The position numbers and the translations under genes were made by a program. Positions 25,301 through 32,792 of a stretch of 52,286 nt of DNA are shown here, in pieces. Under the pieces are notes generated by a model. It did not search any database. It saw nothing but the letters and a program-made list of their open reading frames with translations, and had not been told where the DNA came from. The DNA lies in contig JAXDNJ010000052.1 in NCBI GenBank assembly GCA_034669505.1, positions 1 through 52,286 of the forward strand, written 5' to 3'. The first letter of the stretch is position 1; every line of letters starts with the position of its first letter. The DNA is from JAFASC01 sp034669505 (GTDB lineage Bacteria > Pseudomonadota > Alphaproteobacteria > Rhizobiales > Beijerinckiaceae).

Positions 25301-28300
25301 GATGCGTAGTCAGGCCCGGTGCGGCGCCGTTGTAGTTCGCCGCGGGCACAAAACGTAGACGAACATCGGTGGCGAGCACGAGCGCCGACGCAGCGGAGAC
25401 GGTGCCGACATCGATCCAAGAGCCGCCGCTGTTGGTTGAATATTGCCAGGTGCCCGTAACCGCGGACGAGCCATTCGCGGTGACCGCTACACCGGCAAAG
25501 TTGTTGGCCGAGGAGCCGCCACTCGCGGTTTGGTTGTCGGCGGCGTCGGAGAAATTGCCGGAGAACAGGCTGCTGACCGTGGCGCCGGGCGGGTTCGTGT
25601 CGTCTTCGTTGATCGCAGTGAGCGTCGCGCTGCCGCTGGCGACAGGCGCGTCGTTGACCGCGATGATGGAAAGATTCGCCGTACCGGTCGCGCTCGAGAA
25701 CGCGCTGATGCCGCCATTCGTCGACACGTTGGTGTAGGTGCCGGCTGTCCCGGCCGTCTGGTCCCAGGCGCGGAACGAAACCGCGCTGATCGTACCATTG
25801 AGGTTCGCCGTCGGCTGCAGGTAAATGCGCGTCTGCGTATCCGCTGCCAGCAGCAGCGCGTGCGTGTCGGAAGGCGTCGTTACTGCCGTCCAGGTCGCGC
25901 CGTCGTCGGTCGAGTAATAGAGCGTGCCGCCGGAGACGCCGGTGATGGCAAGGCCGGTCACCGTATCGTCCGCGTCGGTGACGTTGTCGGCGCCGCCCGG
26001 CGGGGGATTGAGGTCGACGATCGCCGAAACCAGCGTGCTGCCGGCATTGCTGCCGTTCGTCGGCGCCGGCGCGTCTTCGGTCTCCGTCGTCAGCGACGGG
26101 TGGATCGTGTTGTCGAGCACCGGCGCGGCGTTCTGCACGAGGCCGATATCGAGCGTGGTGTTGATGTCGTGTTGGGTGCCGGTGCCCTGCGTCGGGTCGA
26201 CCGTCGGCTCGCCGTCATAGGAGAGCGTGATTGCCTGTGTGACGACGCCGCTGCCGGCGACGATGGGGCCGCCATTGCTGTCGTTGTTGATGTTGCCGCC
26301 GCCGGTCGTATCGGGGTCGCCCGCATTCGTCGTCGTCGCCCGATAGGCGGCGAGCACGCCGGGCGAGGTGAAGTTCGCACTGTCGATGCGGACGATGTAG
26401 TCGCCGGGCGCGAGGTTGCTGAAGGAATAGAGACCGCCGCCCGCCGTCGTCGTCGTCGCGATCTGCGCGTCGCCGGCATCGAAGGAGCCGGGCGTCGTGC
26501 CATTGTCGGCAAACAGCGTCAGCGCGACACCATTGATGCCGGTGTCGCCGGCATCGAAGACGCCGTTGCGGTTGACATCGTTGAATATGAGATCGCCGAG
26601 CGTCAGGTGCTCGATCGGCGTAGTCGTCACCGGGCTCGTCGTGGCCGACGTGAACGAGGTCGCGCTCGCGGTCCCCTGCGCCGTCGCCGGCTGGATCAGC
26701 TGGTTCGTCTGCGCGTCTACAGTCGTGTTGTAGGTGACGGTGACCGACCTCGCGGCCGGCAGGGTGAAGCTCGACGAGGTGATCGGCGCGACGAGGAAAT
26801 CCTCGCCGACGATGTTGCCGGGCGTCCCGCCGGCCGCCTCGCCCGCCGCGGGCGCGCGCCGCTCGCCGTCGACGATGTAGCCGTACATGAGGCTCGCCGA
26901 GTCGCCGGGCGCATAGGTGTCGTCGAGGCCAAGCTCGTGGCCGAGCTCGTGCTCGATCGTGGTGAGCAGGTCGATATGGCCCGCCGGCAGCAAGGAGGGG
27001 TCGGTCAGGCGATCCGTCGGCGCGACGCCATTTGGGAATTCGGACGCGTCGGCGGGATTTGAATCGACATACCAGCCGCGTCCTGCGGCATCGTTGTCGA
27101 GCCTGACATGGCCGGACTGCGCCGAGCCGAGCGTGACGCCGCCGAGATCGGACACGGAGAAGCTGACGCTGCGCAGATAAGCATCCTGGTCGGGCGTGAG
27201 CCCGGTCGCTTCCCAATTGGCGATCGCCTGGGCGACGATCGGATCGAGATCGGCCTGCGTCAGCGCGGTCGAGATCGTGCCGGAGGCGGCGGGCGCGCTC
27301 GTGGGACCGCCTGGCTGCGAGCTGTCGCTCGGTGCACTCCCAGCATCGGTGGGATTGCTGCCGGTACCGGTGCCGAACGGATTGAGCTTGCTGTTGATGG
27401 CCGCTTCCACGCCGCCCGCGCCCGCGAGCAGCGAAGCCGGGGGCGTGTTGATCGGGCCGGCGATCAGCGTGACGCCCGCGCTTGCGAATGCTCGGCCCGC
27501 AGCCGTACTATTGCTACTTTGCAACTCGGCCGTGGCGTTCGCGCTGGCCGGCGCATTGTCGACCAGCTGAGTCACCGCGCCGGCAGCCGCATTCACGTAG
27601 ACGATCTGCGCGCCGTTGCCGTCGAACGAAGGATAATCCCAGGTGCCGGTGGTTGGCACGGTGTTGCCGTGAACGTTGGCGCGTACTTGGGCGGGGCTGC
27701 CTTGATTGTCTCCACGGATGAAGATTGCCGCTAAGGGGAACGTGCTTGCCGGTGCATTGGTCTGCACATCATTGTTGGTCACCGTTACGTCGTTCAGCGA
27801 CGTAAGCCCGAGACCTGTCGCTGTCGCGCCGCGGTAGTCGAGGGAAATACCAGCCGAGCCCGTCGTTAGTCCGACCTGCCGGATGACGTTGCTGTCGACC
27901 AGCAGCGTGGAATCTGTTTGCCCCTGGATCAGAACGCTGATGCCTTGGCCCTGAGTAGAGCCTGATCCCGCCACCGCCGCATTACCGATATGGTTGCCCG
28001 AGATCGTTCCGAAGATATTGCCGCCGGTTGACGTTGAGGACGAGAAAACGTTCACGGCCTGCAAGATGGAACCCGTCATCGGGATTGCCGCCGTGCCGTT
28101 GTTTTCGAACCTGAACGTCAGGTTGGCCGAGCCGTCCTGGGTGAAGCTCGCCTGGATGCCGTTGTCGATGAATGTGTTGCCAGTGACGTTGAGGCCACCG
28201 TTTCCGGTGGAAGTACCGATGTTCGCGGTGTCGTGGGCCTGAACTTCCAGGCCGCGCTGCGGCGAATTGTTCTGGAACGTGCTGCCGCTGATCGTGCCAG

Positions 28301-29888
28301 CAGTGATCGTCGAGGTACCGGACGCCTCCAGCAGGAATGAGTTGGCGCCGGTTGTGTCGTTTAGATCATTGAAGCTGCTGTTTGTTACCGTAAACGAAGA
28401 GATCGTGCCGGACGTATCGCGCATATGAACGTTGTTATGCGCGTTGCCGCTAACCGAGCTGTTGGTGATCGCGAACGTTCCTGTCACACCAACTGTGTTG
28501 CCAGATTCCAGGCCGAACTGAATGCCATCGTCAGTGGTGCTGTTACCATTATTGCTGACAATGCTGCGATTTAGCGTGAAATTATTGACGTTTTCGCCGT
28601 GGATACCGTCATCCGTGCCATTCTGGATGTTCATGTAGCCGAGGCTTACATTGGAGGTCGAGTTGAGGCTCACGCCGGGGCCGGTCGAACCGAGAATCTG
28701 ACCGCCCGAGTGATTGTTGGTTGAACCGCCATCACCGGTGACTGTTAGGCCGCCGCTCGAGCCGGTGGTGTTGAGGATGATGCCGCTTGCGGCGTTGCTC
28801 GATGAGATGTCGTGAAAAGTGAGACCGCTCGCGCCGATGGTCGTGTTGCTGACGTTAAGCGCCGTGCCGGCCGACGATGTAATGCTGTTTATCCCGGAAC
28901 CGACAGTCGTTGCATCGACCGTGCCGCCGCCGGTCAGCGAAATGCCGCTGCCGGTCGTGCTCACGCCAATGTTGGAGAGATGCAGCGTGCCGGAATTGCC
29001 GCTATTAACGATGCCGCGGCCGCTCGTGCCGGTTTCCGAAATGTTGAGGCCGCTGACCGTGTTGCCGGAACCGAGCGTGACGGCATCGGTGCTGTTGCCG
29101 GTGACGGTGAAGGACGCGTTGCTGGTCGAAACGCCGACCGCATGGCCGTTGACGCTGACAAGCGCCGAACCGTCGCCGAGCAGCTGCTCGCCGGTCGCGA
29201 GCGTGACGCCGGCGGCTTGCGAGTACGTCGCACCCTCATTGTAGACAAAGATCGTGTCGTTGATCTCACCGTTGGCGGCGTCCTGGGTATTGTTGGCTGC
29301 TGCAGTGACAGCTGCGCCAACCGTCGTGAACGCGTGGCCGAAACTGCCGTCCTGAACGCCCGCATTGGCGCTATCGACGTACCAGGTCGGATCGGTGACG
29401 GTCAGCGAGACCGTCGCGGCCTCGTTGCTGAGGAGGCCCTGCGAATCGGTGACGCGGTATTGGAACGTCGCGGTGCCGGCGAAGCCCGTCGTCGGCGTAA
29501 ACGTGTAAGTGCCGTCGCCGTTGTCGACGATCGTGCCGTGGTTGCCGGATCCCGCGACGATGCTGGCAGTCAGGCTGCCCGCGGATCCATCGGGATCGAG
29601 GTCGTTGGCGAGCAAACTGGCGCGGGTGAAAGTGATCGGCGTATTGCCGACCAGCGTCGGCCCGGTGTCGTCGACGGCGATCGGGGTGATCGTCACCGAT
29701 CCCCCAACCAACGTCTGGTTGACCAGATTCTCGCTGAGCGACACCCCCGTTGCCGTCGTCGCCGGCGCGCTGCTCGTATTGGTGATCGTGACGTGTGTCT
29801 GCAGCGTATCGCCGGACGAGGCGACGGCGTCGCCATCGACGTCGGTGAGGAGGGTCGTCGATTGCGTGGCGCTCAGCGTGTTGGCCAT
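19323..29888 (-). CDS. Giant multidomain secreted/surface protein with metalloprotease motif (3521 aa)
   Basis: 3521 residues, acidic and Thr/Ser/Asn/Gly-rich, with no N-terminal signal peptide. Order seen: a DUF11-like strand domain (about 1-70); a cadherin-like domain (70-165); a right-handed beta-helix (about 165-830) rich in NSSVSGN-type turns; a zinc protease motif HELGHELGLDD at 980-990 (HExxHxxGxxD, Asp990 as third ligand) with a Met-turn at Met1001; an SdrD-B-like domain (about 1095-1185); then many VNDAPV/cadherin-like repeats to about 3150, including three almost identical 142-residue units. An RTX-like segment without GGxGxD repeats (VTYGPDGEAYLTGPDGVMHN) precedes six ~39-residue C-terminal repeats. 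Absence of a signal peptide suggests type I secretion, but no transporter is adjacent. Function (adhesin, matrix protein or protease) is not established. Divergent from the tail-collar genes. Confidence 0.88.
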   Translation of the reverse strand: MANTLSATQSTTLLTDVDGDAVASSGDTLQTHVTITNTSSAPATTATGVSLSENLVNQTLVGGSVTITPIAVDDTGPTLVGNTPITFTRASLLANDLDPDGSAGSLTASIVAGSGNHGTIVDNGDGTYTFTPTTGFAGTATFQYRVTDSQGLLSNEAATVSLTVTDPTWYVDSANAGVQDGSFGHAFTTVGAAVTAAANNTQDAANGEINDTIFVYNEGATYSQAAGVTLATGEQLLGDGSALVSVNGHAVGVSTSNASFTVTGNSTDAVTLGSGNTVSGLNISETGTSGRGIVNSGNSGTLHLSNIGVSTTGSGISLTGGGTVDATTVGSGINSITSSAGTALNVSNTTIGASGLTFHDISSSNAASGIILNTTGSSGGLTVTGDGGSTNNHSGGQILGSTGPGVSLNSTSNVSLGYMNIQNGTDDGIHGENVNNFTLNRSIVSNNGNSTTDDGIQFGLESGNTVGVTGTFAITNSSVSGNAHNNVHMRDTSGTISSFTVTNSSFNDLNDTTGANSFLLEASGTSTITAGTISGSTFQNNSPQRGLEVQAHDTANIGTSTGNGGLNVTGNTFIDNGIQASFTQDGSANLTFRFENNGTAAIPMTGSILQAVNVFSSSTSTGGNIFGTISGNHIGNAAVAGSGSTQGQGISVLIQGQTDSTLLVDSNVIRQVGLTTGSAGISLDYRGATATGLGLTSLNDVTVTNNDVQTNAPASTFPLAAIFIRGDNQGSPAQVRANVHGNTVPTTGTWDYPSFDGNGAQIVYVNAAAGAVTQLVDNAPASANATAELQSSNSTAAGRAFASAGVTLIAGPINTPPASLLAGAGGVEAAINSKLNPFGTGTGSNPTDAGSAPSDSSQPGGPTSAPAASGTISTALTQADLDPIVAQAIANWEATGLTPDQDAYLRSVSFSVSDLGGVTLGSAQSGHVRLDNDAAGRGWYVDSNPADASEFPNGVAPTDRLTDPSLLPAGHIDLLTTIEHELGHELGLDDTYAPGDSASLMYGYIVDGERRAPAAGEAAGGTPGNIVGEDFLVAPITSSSFTLPAARSVTVTYNTTVDAQTNQLIQPATAQGTASATSFTSATTSPVTTTPIEHLTLGDLIFNDVNRNGVFDAGDTGINGVALTLFADNGTTPGSFDAGDAQIATTTTAGGGLYSFSNLAPGDYIVRIDSANFTSPGVLAAYRATTTNAGDPDTTGGGNINNDSNGGPIVAGSGVVTQAITLSYDGEPTVDPTQGTGTQHDINTTLDIGLVQNAAPVLDNTIHPSLTTETEDAPAPTNGSNAGSTLVSAIVDLNPPPGGADNVTDADDTVTGLAITGVSGGTLYYSTDDGATWTAVTTPSDTHALLLAADTQTRIYLQPTANLNGTISAVSFRAWDQTAGTAGTYTNVSTNGGISAFSSATGTANLSIIAVNDAPVASGSATLTAINEDDTNPPGATVSSLFSGNFSDAADNQTASGGSSANNFAGVAVTANGSSAVTGTWQYSTNSGGSWIDVGTVSAASALVLATDVRLRFVPAANYNGAAPGLTTHLIDDSAGAPIGATTGVDVSLTGGTTQYSSATVALGETILAVNDPPVLDLDANDSTATGSNYATLYTGTAVAIADTDVGISDVDNTTLASATITITNHQTNDLLSVNGALPGNITASAYNPATGVLTLTSAGPTATLAQWQTALHQVQFSNTGPTPNTTTRDVTVVVNDGTDNSNIAHAFVTLDQPPTLSVTTNNATFTESASNPASSNNTPVAPISASNPSDPDGGNLAGATISISSGFFAGDVLGFTSTATITGSYNSGTGMLTLTGSDSFANYQAALNSVTYTSTSDNPTDFGSDTSRTVSFTVSDGSLSSSPATATLTVAGANDAPAIGGVSGIDTAYTEQAAAVALDSGVTVSDVDSTTLGGASVSITGGLQAGDTLHFTDQNGITGTYDSGTGVLSLSGTASVADYQTALESVTFDNTTNDNPTNFGANTTRTVTWQVDDGSGAGNQNLSNTPTSTITITPVNDAPVVGGVTGVNTAYTEQASAVPVDGGVTVTDADSANIAGASVSITSGFQAGDTLHFTDTATITHTYNAATGVLTLSGTDTVANYQTALDSVTFDNTTNDNPTNFGANTTRTVTWQVDDGSGAGNQNLSNAPTSTITITPVNDAPVVGGVTGVNTAYTEQAAALAVDSGVTVSDADSTDLAGASVSISGGFQAGDTLHFTDTATITHTYNAATGVLTLSGTDTVANYQTALDSVTFDNTTNNDPTNGGANTTRTVTWQVDDGSGVGNQNLSNGPTSTITISAVDDGPANTVPVAQSVNEDTNLVFSSANSNAVSTSDPDNPSGTEQVTLSVGHGALTLSQTTGLAFTTGDGTSDATMTFTGTVANVNAALNGLSYLGNSNYNGPDSLTILTSDQGNTGSGGPLSDQDSVAITVNAVNDAPVLSGLGDTPSFVENGSPVVLDTNSNASVSDVELDASLNNYAGATLTLARNGGANPDDVFGSVGSLDLTDSNGDGENVSLDGGATFIGTYTQPGDGSILFTFNANATAADVDSVMRQITYQNTSDNPPSSAQIDFTFDDGNGELGGQAQGSGGAGITTASITVAITQIDDPPSLVNVSPSAAYAPGSTGVALSPGLGVGDPDATPPSPITGIHSGTVQIASGFFAGDELFVNLASGGGHFVTPDNVTTNISASYAAGTLTLSGTDTVQDYQAVLDAVSYRSTAADPSNLGADPNRTITWEVSDGVLDNQAATPPIYPQTLLHFDVAPVVDLDGSNPGTGYTTTYTTSTPPIPIVNNDSVTDPDTANADSMTIVLTNAMAGDALSIAGSLPGGIASSIDTSVAGRITLRLFNSASLADYQTALSQVRFANSSVSPNTTDRDITVVLSETDVDSNTAHATVHVVDATPPAKPPAPDLTTATDSGVSHTDNVTNVTAPTFTGNVEPGTTVRLYDSDGTTIIGTGAADAQTGAYTITSSTLSQGTHHLTVTSTDASNNASVHSDALDVRIDTTAPAPTLTAADATTTFRNSVVHYTLSFPETTFGVDAGDFTLTQSGGASGAAITAVSEPGGPGTPYTISVSTGTGLGTLQLSLNSSGTGITDAAGNAAGGASGPAYTVTNRSPVAHNDIVTLAATQNTLSGNVLSNDSDPDGDALRVTSVSDFLNGVQQQVAVPASGSVTLQSNHGAFTISADGSYTFTANDARPVQNHYAEDPLLYSISDGFGGTANAQLDVNFVGQQRPSTETFNFNFVSSTVTYGPDGEAYLTGPDGVMHNVTGVGLLVFNDGRINEADSNQTSGNGGPPPGGAGSALVDDLYYDSQYHDVYLAGIDPEAHYAANGWHEGRNPDPYFNTNYYLSQNPDVAAAHINPLSHYDTFGWREGRNPSANFSTTDYELSYPDVAASGVDPLAQYLSVGELQNRVIFPANAGTDGPVNGFDPTYYLANNPDVAAAHVNPLQHYLQYGWHEGRNPSADFNTNFYESHNPDVAAAGIDPLIHYDQFGWHEGRDPAAVFSTNGYLTGYPDVAAANINPLQHFLQFGMAEGRSPTG
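19329..20024 (-). repeat. Six C-terminal ~39-residue repeats
   Basis: Consensus NPDVAAAxINPLxHYxxFGW, then HEGRNPxxxFxTxxY. Copies 1, 2, 4, 5 and 6 are well kept; copy 3 is degraded (VGELQNRVIFPANAG replaces the GWHEGR block). They form the extreme C-terminus of the giant protein, where type I secretion signals lie. I have seen such NPDV/GWxEGR repeats at the ends of other secreted alphaproteobacterial proteins, but I cannot assign a function. Confidence 0.85.
23015..24292 (-). repeat. Three tandem 426-bp repeats inside the giant gene
   Basis: Spacing is exact: equivalent positions fall at 23441, 23867 and 24293. Each unit encodes 142 residues with VNDAPVVGGVTGVNTAYTEQ, FQAGDTLHFTDTATITHTYN and VTFDNTTNDNPTNFGANTTR. 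Two units are almost identical at DNA level, indicating recent duplication or gene conversion. Copy number probably varies between strains, and short-read assemblies may collapse them. Confidence 0.88.
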
Positions 29889-30392
29889 GGGGCAGCTCTT
29901 AGACTAAGGGGGAAAACGTCATGCAGCGCTCTTGCCGCTGCAAAGTGTCCGGAGAACGGCAGCGTCGCCGTCCCGTCAGGCTACGAATGGGAGTGCCGGA
30001 TGCGCGGAACTCTCGACAACGCGCCGCATAGGCCTCGCAAGGCCGTGTTCGTGCCACGACGCGTCCCGCTCCTCACCGCTGCCCCTCCGCCCGCATTACT
30101 GCGCAGCGGTTGTATTGCCCCTATAGCATGCGGGGAGTATCGGGGATAGGGAATTTTAGGGGATTGTTAACCCCACGAAAGGTGCCTCGTGCGCGGCGAC
30201 GCAGTACGCATGAAGCACGATGCGAAAATGGATGCAAAATTTGTTCGCAGTGATGTGTCGAGATCAAGAATACAGGTGGCAACGCTCACGCTTTTTTCTT
30301 CCTGAATAAAAGCAAGCGTCAGCTTTGCACTTGACATATCGCGTTGACAACGCTGAGTATGCGTTCGTGCGCCGCGCAGGTAGGGGGCAATT
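29889..30392. other. 504-bp divergent intergenic region of the accessory locus
   Basis: This lies between the giant gene and the tail-collar operon and contains no credible gene. The half near the giant gene is GC-rich; 30180-30360 is clearly AT-richer and holds the promoter candidate listed separately. A short GGGG-ATTGTTAA-CCCC repeat occurs at 30159-30174. Both transcription units could be controlled together from here. Confidence 0.5.
30331..30360 (+). promoter_or_regulatory. Putative sigma-70-like promoter of the tail-collar operon
   Basis: TTGACA at 30331-30336, an 18-base spacer, and GAGTAT at 30355-30360, about 33 bases before the first collar gene. A second TTGACA occurs at 30344. 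The -35 is perfect but the -10 is weak, so this is only a candidate. Confidence 0.4.
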
Positions 30393-30896
30393 GTGGCCGA
30401 ACCATTCCTCTCTGAAATTCGGCTTATGTCGTTCTCTTTCCCGCCGAAGGGCTGGGCGCTCTGCGACGGGCAGCTTTTGCCGATCAACCAGAACCAGCCG
30501 CTGTTTGCGCTGCTCGGCACGACTTATGGCGGCGACGGGCGGGTCAATTTCGCACTGCCCGATCTTCGCAGCCGCATTCCGATACACATGGGCAGCGGTC
30601 ATACGCTCGGCGAGCGCGGCGGCGAGCAGGCGCACACGCTGTCGATCAGCGAAATACCGACGCATACACACACAGCTAGTGCTACATCCATGGATGGCAC
30701 AGCACCGATTCCCGCGGGTAATTTGTTAGCCCGGGCGGCGCCTGCAAACCCCTATATTGCGCCGACAAACCTTGGCGCACTTGCCGGGGGGACTTTGGGT
30801 AATGTCGGCGGCAGTCAGGCGCATCTTAATATGCAGCCGTTCCTGACGTTGAGCTTCTGCATCGCCCTGCAGGGCATTTTCCCCTCGCAGAACTGA
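30393..30896 (+). CDS. Phage tail collar domain protein, paralogue 1
   Basis: 167 residues from a GTG start with a TAGGGGG ribosome site 5 to 8 bases upstream. The tail-collar domain fills the N-terminal half: FPPKGWALCDGQLLPINQNQ, LFALLGTTYGGDGRVNFALPDLR, then a His-rich SEIPTHTHT. The C-terminal tail SQAHLNMQPFLTLSFCIALQGIFP is shared with the two genes that follow. In phages the domain is in tail fibres; outside phages it defines 'microcystin-dependent protein' (MdpB-like) families of unknown role. No phage genes lie nearby. First gene of a three-paralogue operon. Confidence 0.9.
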   Translation: MAEPFLSEIRLMSFSFPPKGWALCDGQLLPINQNQPLFALLGTTYGGDGRVNFALPDLRSRIPIHMGSGHTLGERGGEQAHTLSISEIPTHTHTASATSMDGTAPIPAGNLLARAAPANPYIAPTNLGALAGGTLGNVGGSQAHLNMQPFLTLSFCIALQGIFPSQN

Positions 30897-30908
30897 GGAC
30901 GATTCGTC

Positions 30909-31412
30909 ATGGCACAGCCCTATGTCGGCGAAATACGCATCTTTGCCGGCAATTTCGCGCCGGCCGGATGGATGTTCTGCGAAGGCCAGCTCCTGCCGAT
31001 CTCCGAATACGAGACGCTGTTCAACCTGATCGGCACGACCTATGGCGGCGACGGCCAGTCGAACTTTGGGCTGCCGGACCTGCGCGGCCGCCTTCCCCTG
31101 CATCAGGGCAGCGGCTTCACACTGGCCGAAACTGGCGGGGCGGAAACCGTGACGCTCACGGTGTCGCAAATTCCCGCGCATAGCCATGCTTTTCTTGGCT
31201 CGAATGCTGTGGCCAATGATCCGAACCCATCCCCCAACACCCTTGGCGAATCTTCTGCGATCAGCCTTTACCAGAGCGGGAGTCCTGCGACGGCAATGGC
31301 GCCGCAAGCCATCAGCACTGTTGGCGGCAGTCAGCCGCACAACAATTTCCAGCCCTATCTCTGTCTCGACTTCATCATTTCGCTGTTCGGCATCTTCCCG
31401 TCCCCGACCTGA
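30909..31412 (+). CDS. Phage tail collar domain protein, paralogue 2
   Basis: 167 residues. Same build: FAPAGWMFCEGQLLPISEYE, LFNLIGTTYGGDGQSNFGLPDLR, then SQIPAHSHAF and the tail SQPHNNFQPYLCLDFIISLFGIFP. It starts 12 bases after paralogue 1. The C-terminal half is more diverged than the collar domain, which suggests the three proteins form different positions of one assembly or bind different partners; this is inference. Confidence 0.9.
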   Translation: MAQPYVGEIRIFAGNFAPAGWMFCEGQLLPISEYETLFNLIGTTYGGDGQSNFGLPDLRGRLPLHQGSGFTLAETGGAETVTLTVSQIPAHSHAFLGSNAVANDPNPSPNTLGESSAISLYQSGSPATAMAPQAISTVGGSQPHNNFQPYLCLDFIISLFGIFPSPT

Positions 31413-31421
31413 GAAAGCACC

Positions 31422-31946
31422 ATGGCCGATCCTTTCGTCGCCGAAATCCGCATCTATCCCTTCAACTTCGCGCCGAAGGGCTGGGCCTTCTGCGACGGCC
31501 AACTCCTGCCGATATCGCAGAATACCGCTTTGTTCTCCCTGCTCGGAACCACGTATGGCGGCGACGGCAAATCCAACTTCGCCCTGCCCAACGTGCAGGG
31601 CAGCGCGCCGATGCATCCCGGCCAGGGCCCCGGGCTGTCGCTGCATGATCTCGGCGAGACGGGCGGATCGGAGACCGTGACGCTGCTCGAAAGCGAGATC
31701 CCAGCGCATAGCCACCAACTTACAGGGCTCGGCGCCCTCGGCAACCGAACAAACCCGATCGGCAACAGCATCGCCCGCTCATCTGCTGGTACTCCCTTCC
31801 AGCCGCCGGCCGGCGCCCCTCTTGTCCCAATGGCGGATGTGACTGTCACCCCCGCCGGCGGCAGCCAACCACACAACAACATGCAGCCCTACCTCACCCT
31901 CAACTTTTGCATTGCAATGCAAGGCGTGTACCCGCCGCGGACCTGA
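31422..31946 (+). CDS. Phage tail collar domain protein, paralogue 3
   Basis: 174 residues. FAPKGWAFCDGQLLPISQNT, LFSLLGTTYGGDGKSNFALPNVQ and SEIPAHSHQL give the collar domain; SQPHNNMQPYLTLNFCIAMQGVYPPRT is the shared end. It starts 9 bases after paralogue 2, so the three are one transcription unit. The acetyltransferase reading frame overlaps or abuts its stop codon. Confidence 0.9.
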   Translation: MADPFVAEIRIYPFNFAPKGWAFCDGQLLPISQNTALFSLLGTTYGGDGKSNFALPNVQGSAPMHPGQGPGLSLHDLGETGGSETVTLLESEIPAHSHQLTGLGALGNRTNPIGNSIARSSAGTPFQPPAGAPLVPMADVTVTPAGGSQPHNNMQPYLTLNFCIAMQGVYPPRT

Positions 31947-32497
31947 GCGGGTCCGGGCCGGGAGCCGGCGCCATCGACGGTCAGACCGCGCCGTTCGACT
32001 GGCCGCACGCCGCCGCAGCTGGCCTCAGCTTCCGCCGCGTCGGCGCCTGCGACGAGCCGTTCCTCTTCCGCGTCTACGCCTCGACCCGCACCGAAGAGCT
32101 CGCTCCGCTTGGGTGGAGCGAGGAGGAGAAGGCGGAATTCCTTGGCAAGCAGGCGCGCGCGCAACATTCGGAATATCGGCTGCGTTTTGCCGACGCGGAT
32201 TTCCTGGTGATCGAACAGGGTGGAGCAGACATCGGCCGCCTCTATCTCGAGCGCCGCGAGCGCACGCACCACATCGTCGACATCGCCTTGCTGCCGGAAT
32301 GGCGCGGTAAAGGGCTCGGCCAAGCGCTGCTCGGCGACCTGCTCGACGAAGCCGGCCGTGCGGGAAAGGCGGTGTCGATCCACGTGGAAAAGTTCAATCC
32401 GGCGATGCGGCTTTATCAGCGGCTTGGTTTCGAGAAGATCGAAGACCGCGGCGTCTACGATCTGATGCAGTCGAAATCGCCCGCGCCCGTCAGGTAA
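31907..32497 (+). CDS. GNAT-family N-acetyltransferase
   Basis: Up to 196 residues; the GNAT fold begins at GLSFRRVGACDEPFLFRVYA. The acetyl-CoA loop is visible as LLPEWRGKGLGQALL (Q/RxxGxG/A), then FNPAMRLYQRLGFEK, the usual C-terminal motif. The start is unclear: a TTG at 31907 overlaps collar gene 3 by 40 bases, and no ATG or GTG is in frame before the domain, so a CTG at 31943 on the collar stop is an alternative. It is downstream of the collar trio in the same direction, as I recall from similar clusters in other bacteria. Substrate unknown. Its 3' end overlaps the convergent DUF6916 gene by 8 bases. Confidence 0.82.
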   Translation: MHCNARRVPAADLSGSGPGAGAIDGQTAPFDWPHAAAAGLSFRRVGACDEPFLFRVYASTRTEELAPLGWSEEEKAEFLGKQARAQHSEYRLRFADADFLVIEQGGADIGRLYLERRERTHHIVDIALLPEWRGKGLGQALLGDLLDEAGRAGKAVSIHVEKFNPAMRLYQRLGFEKIEDRGVYDLMQSKSPAPVR

Positions 32498-32792
32498 ACA
32501 CCGCTTCGTAGCCGTTACCTGCTTCGGTCGGACCGATCGGCACGAGGAACAGCTGCAACGTGCCCATCTCCGCATGGACGAGCGTGTATGTCGCTTGCGG
32601 CAGGAACCGGCCGGGCGAGGCAACGAATATGAGCGAAAAGGCGCCGCCGGCGCGCTGCGACTGGCCGAGCCGCTGCACCGCGTGAAGTTTTAGCGGCAAT
32701 TCACCGTCGCGCAATTGCAGTTGGAACGTACCCTCGCGCCGCGCCTCGAATTCATCTGCCGTGATGGTGCCGATATCGGCCGCCGAGCTCAT
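32490..32792 (-). CDS. DUF6916-family protein
   Basis: 100 residues. ITADEFEARREGTFQLQL at the start, then GGAFSLIFVASPGRFLPQATYTL and MGTLQLFLVPIGPTEAGNGYEAVF match the pattern I know for DUF6916, small proteins usually found beside tail-collar paralogues. No enzyme motif is visible. Its start overlaps the stop of the upstream gene by ATGA, showing coupled translation. Confidence 0.82.
   Translation of the reverse strand: MSSAADIGTITADEFEARREGTFQLQLRDGELPLKLHAVQRLGQSQRAGGAFSLIFVASPGRFLPQATYTLVHAEMGTLQLFLVPIGPTEAGNGYEAVFT

Noticed and set aside
22899..27062. Long plus-strand reading frames (489 and 539 codons) across the giant gene
   Set aside because: They are antisense to a gene with clear domains, are Arg-rich without motifs, and arise from GC-rich third positions on the other strand.
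30393..31946. Tail-collar genes as part of a prophage
   Set aside because: No integrase, capsid, terminase, tape-measure or lysis gene lies within reach, and the three copies share one design with a GNAT/DUF6916 setting.
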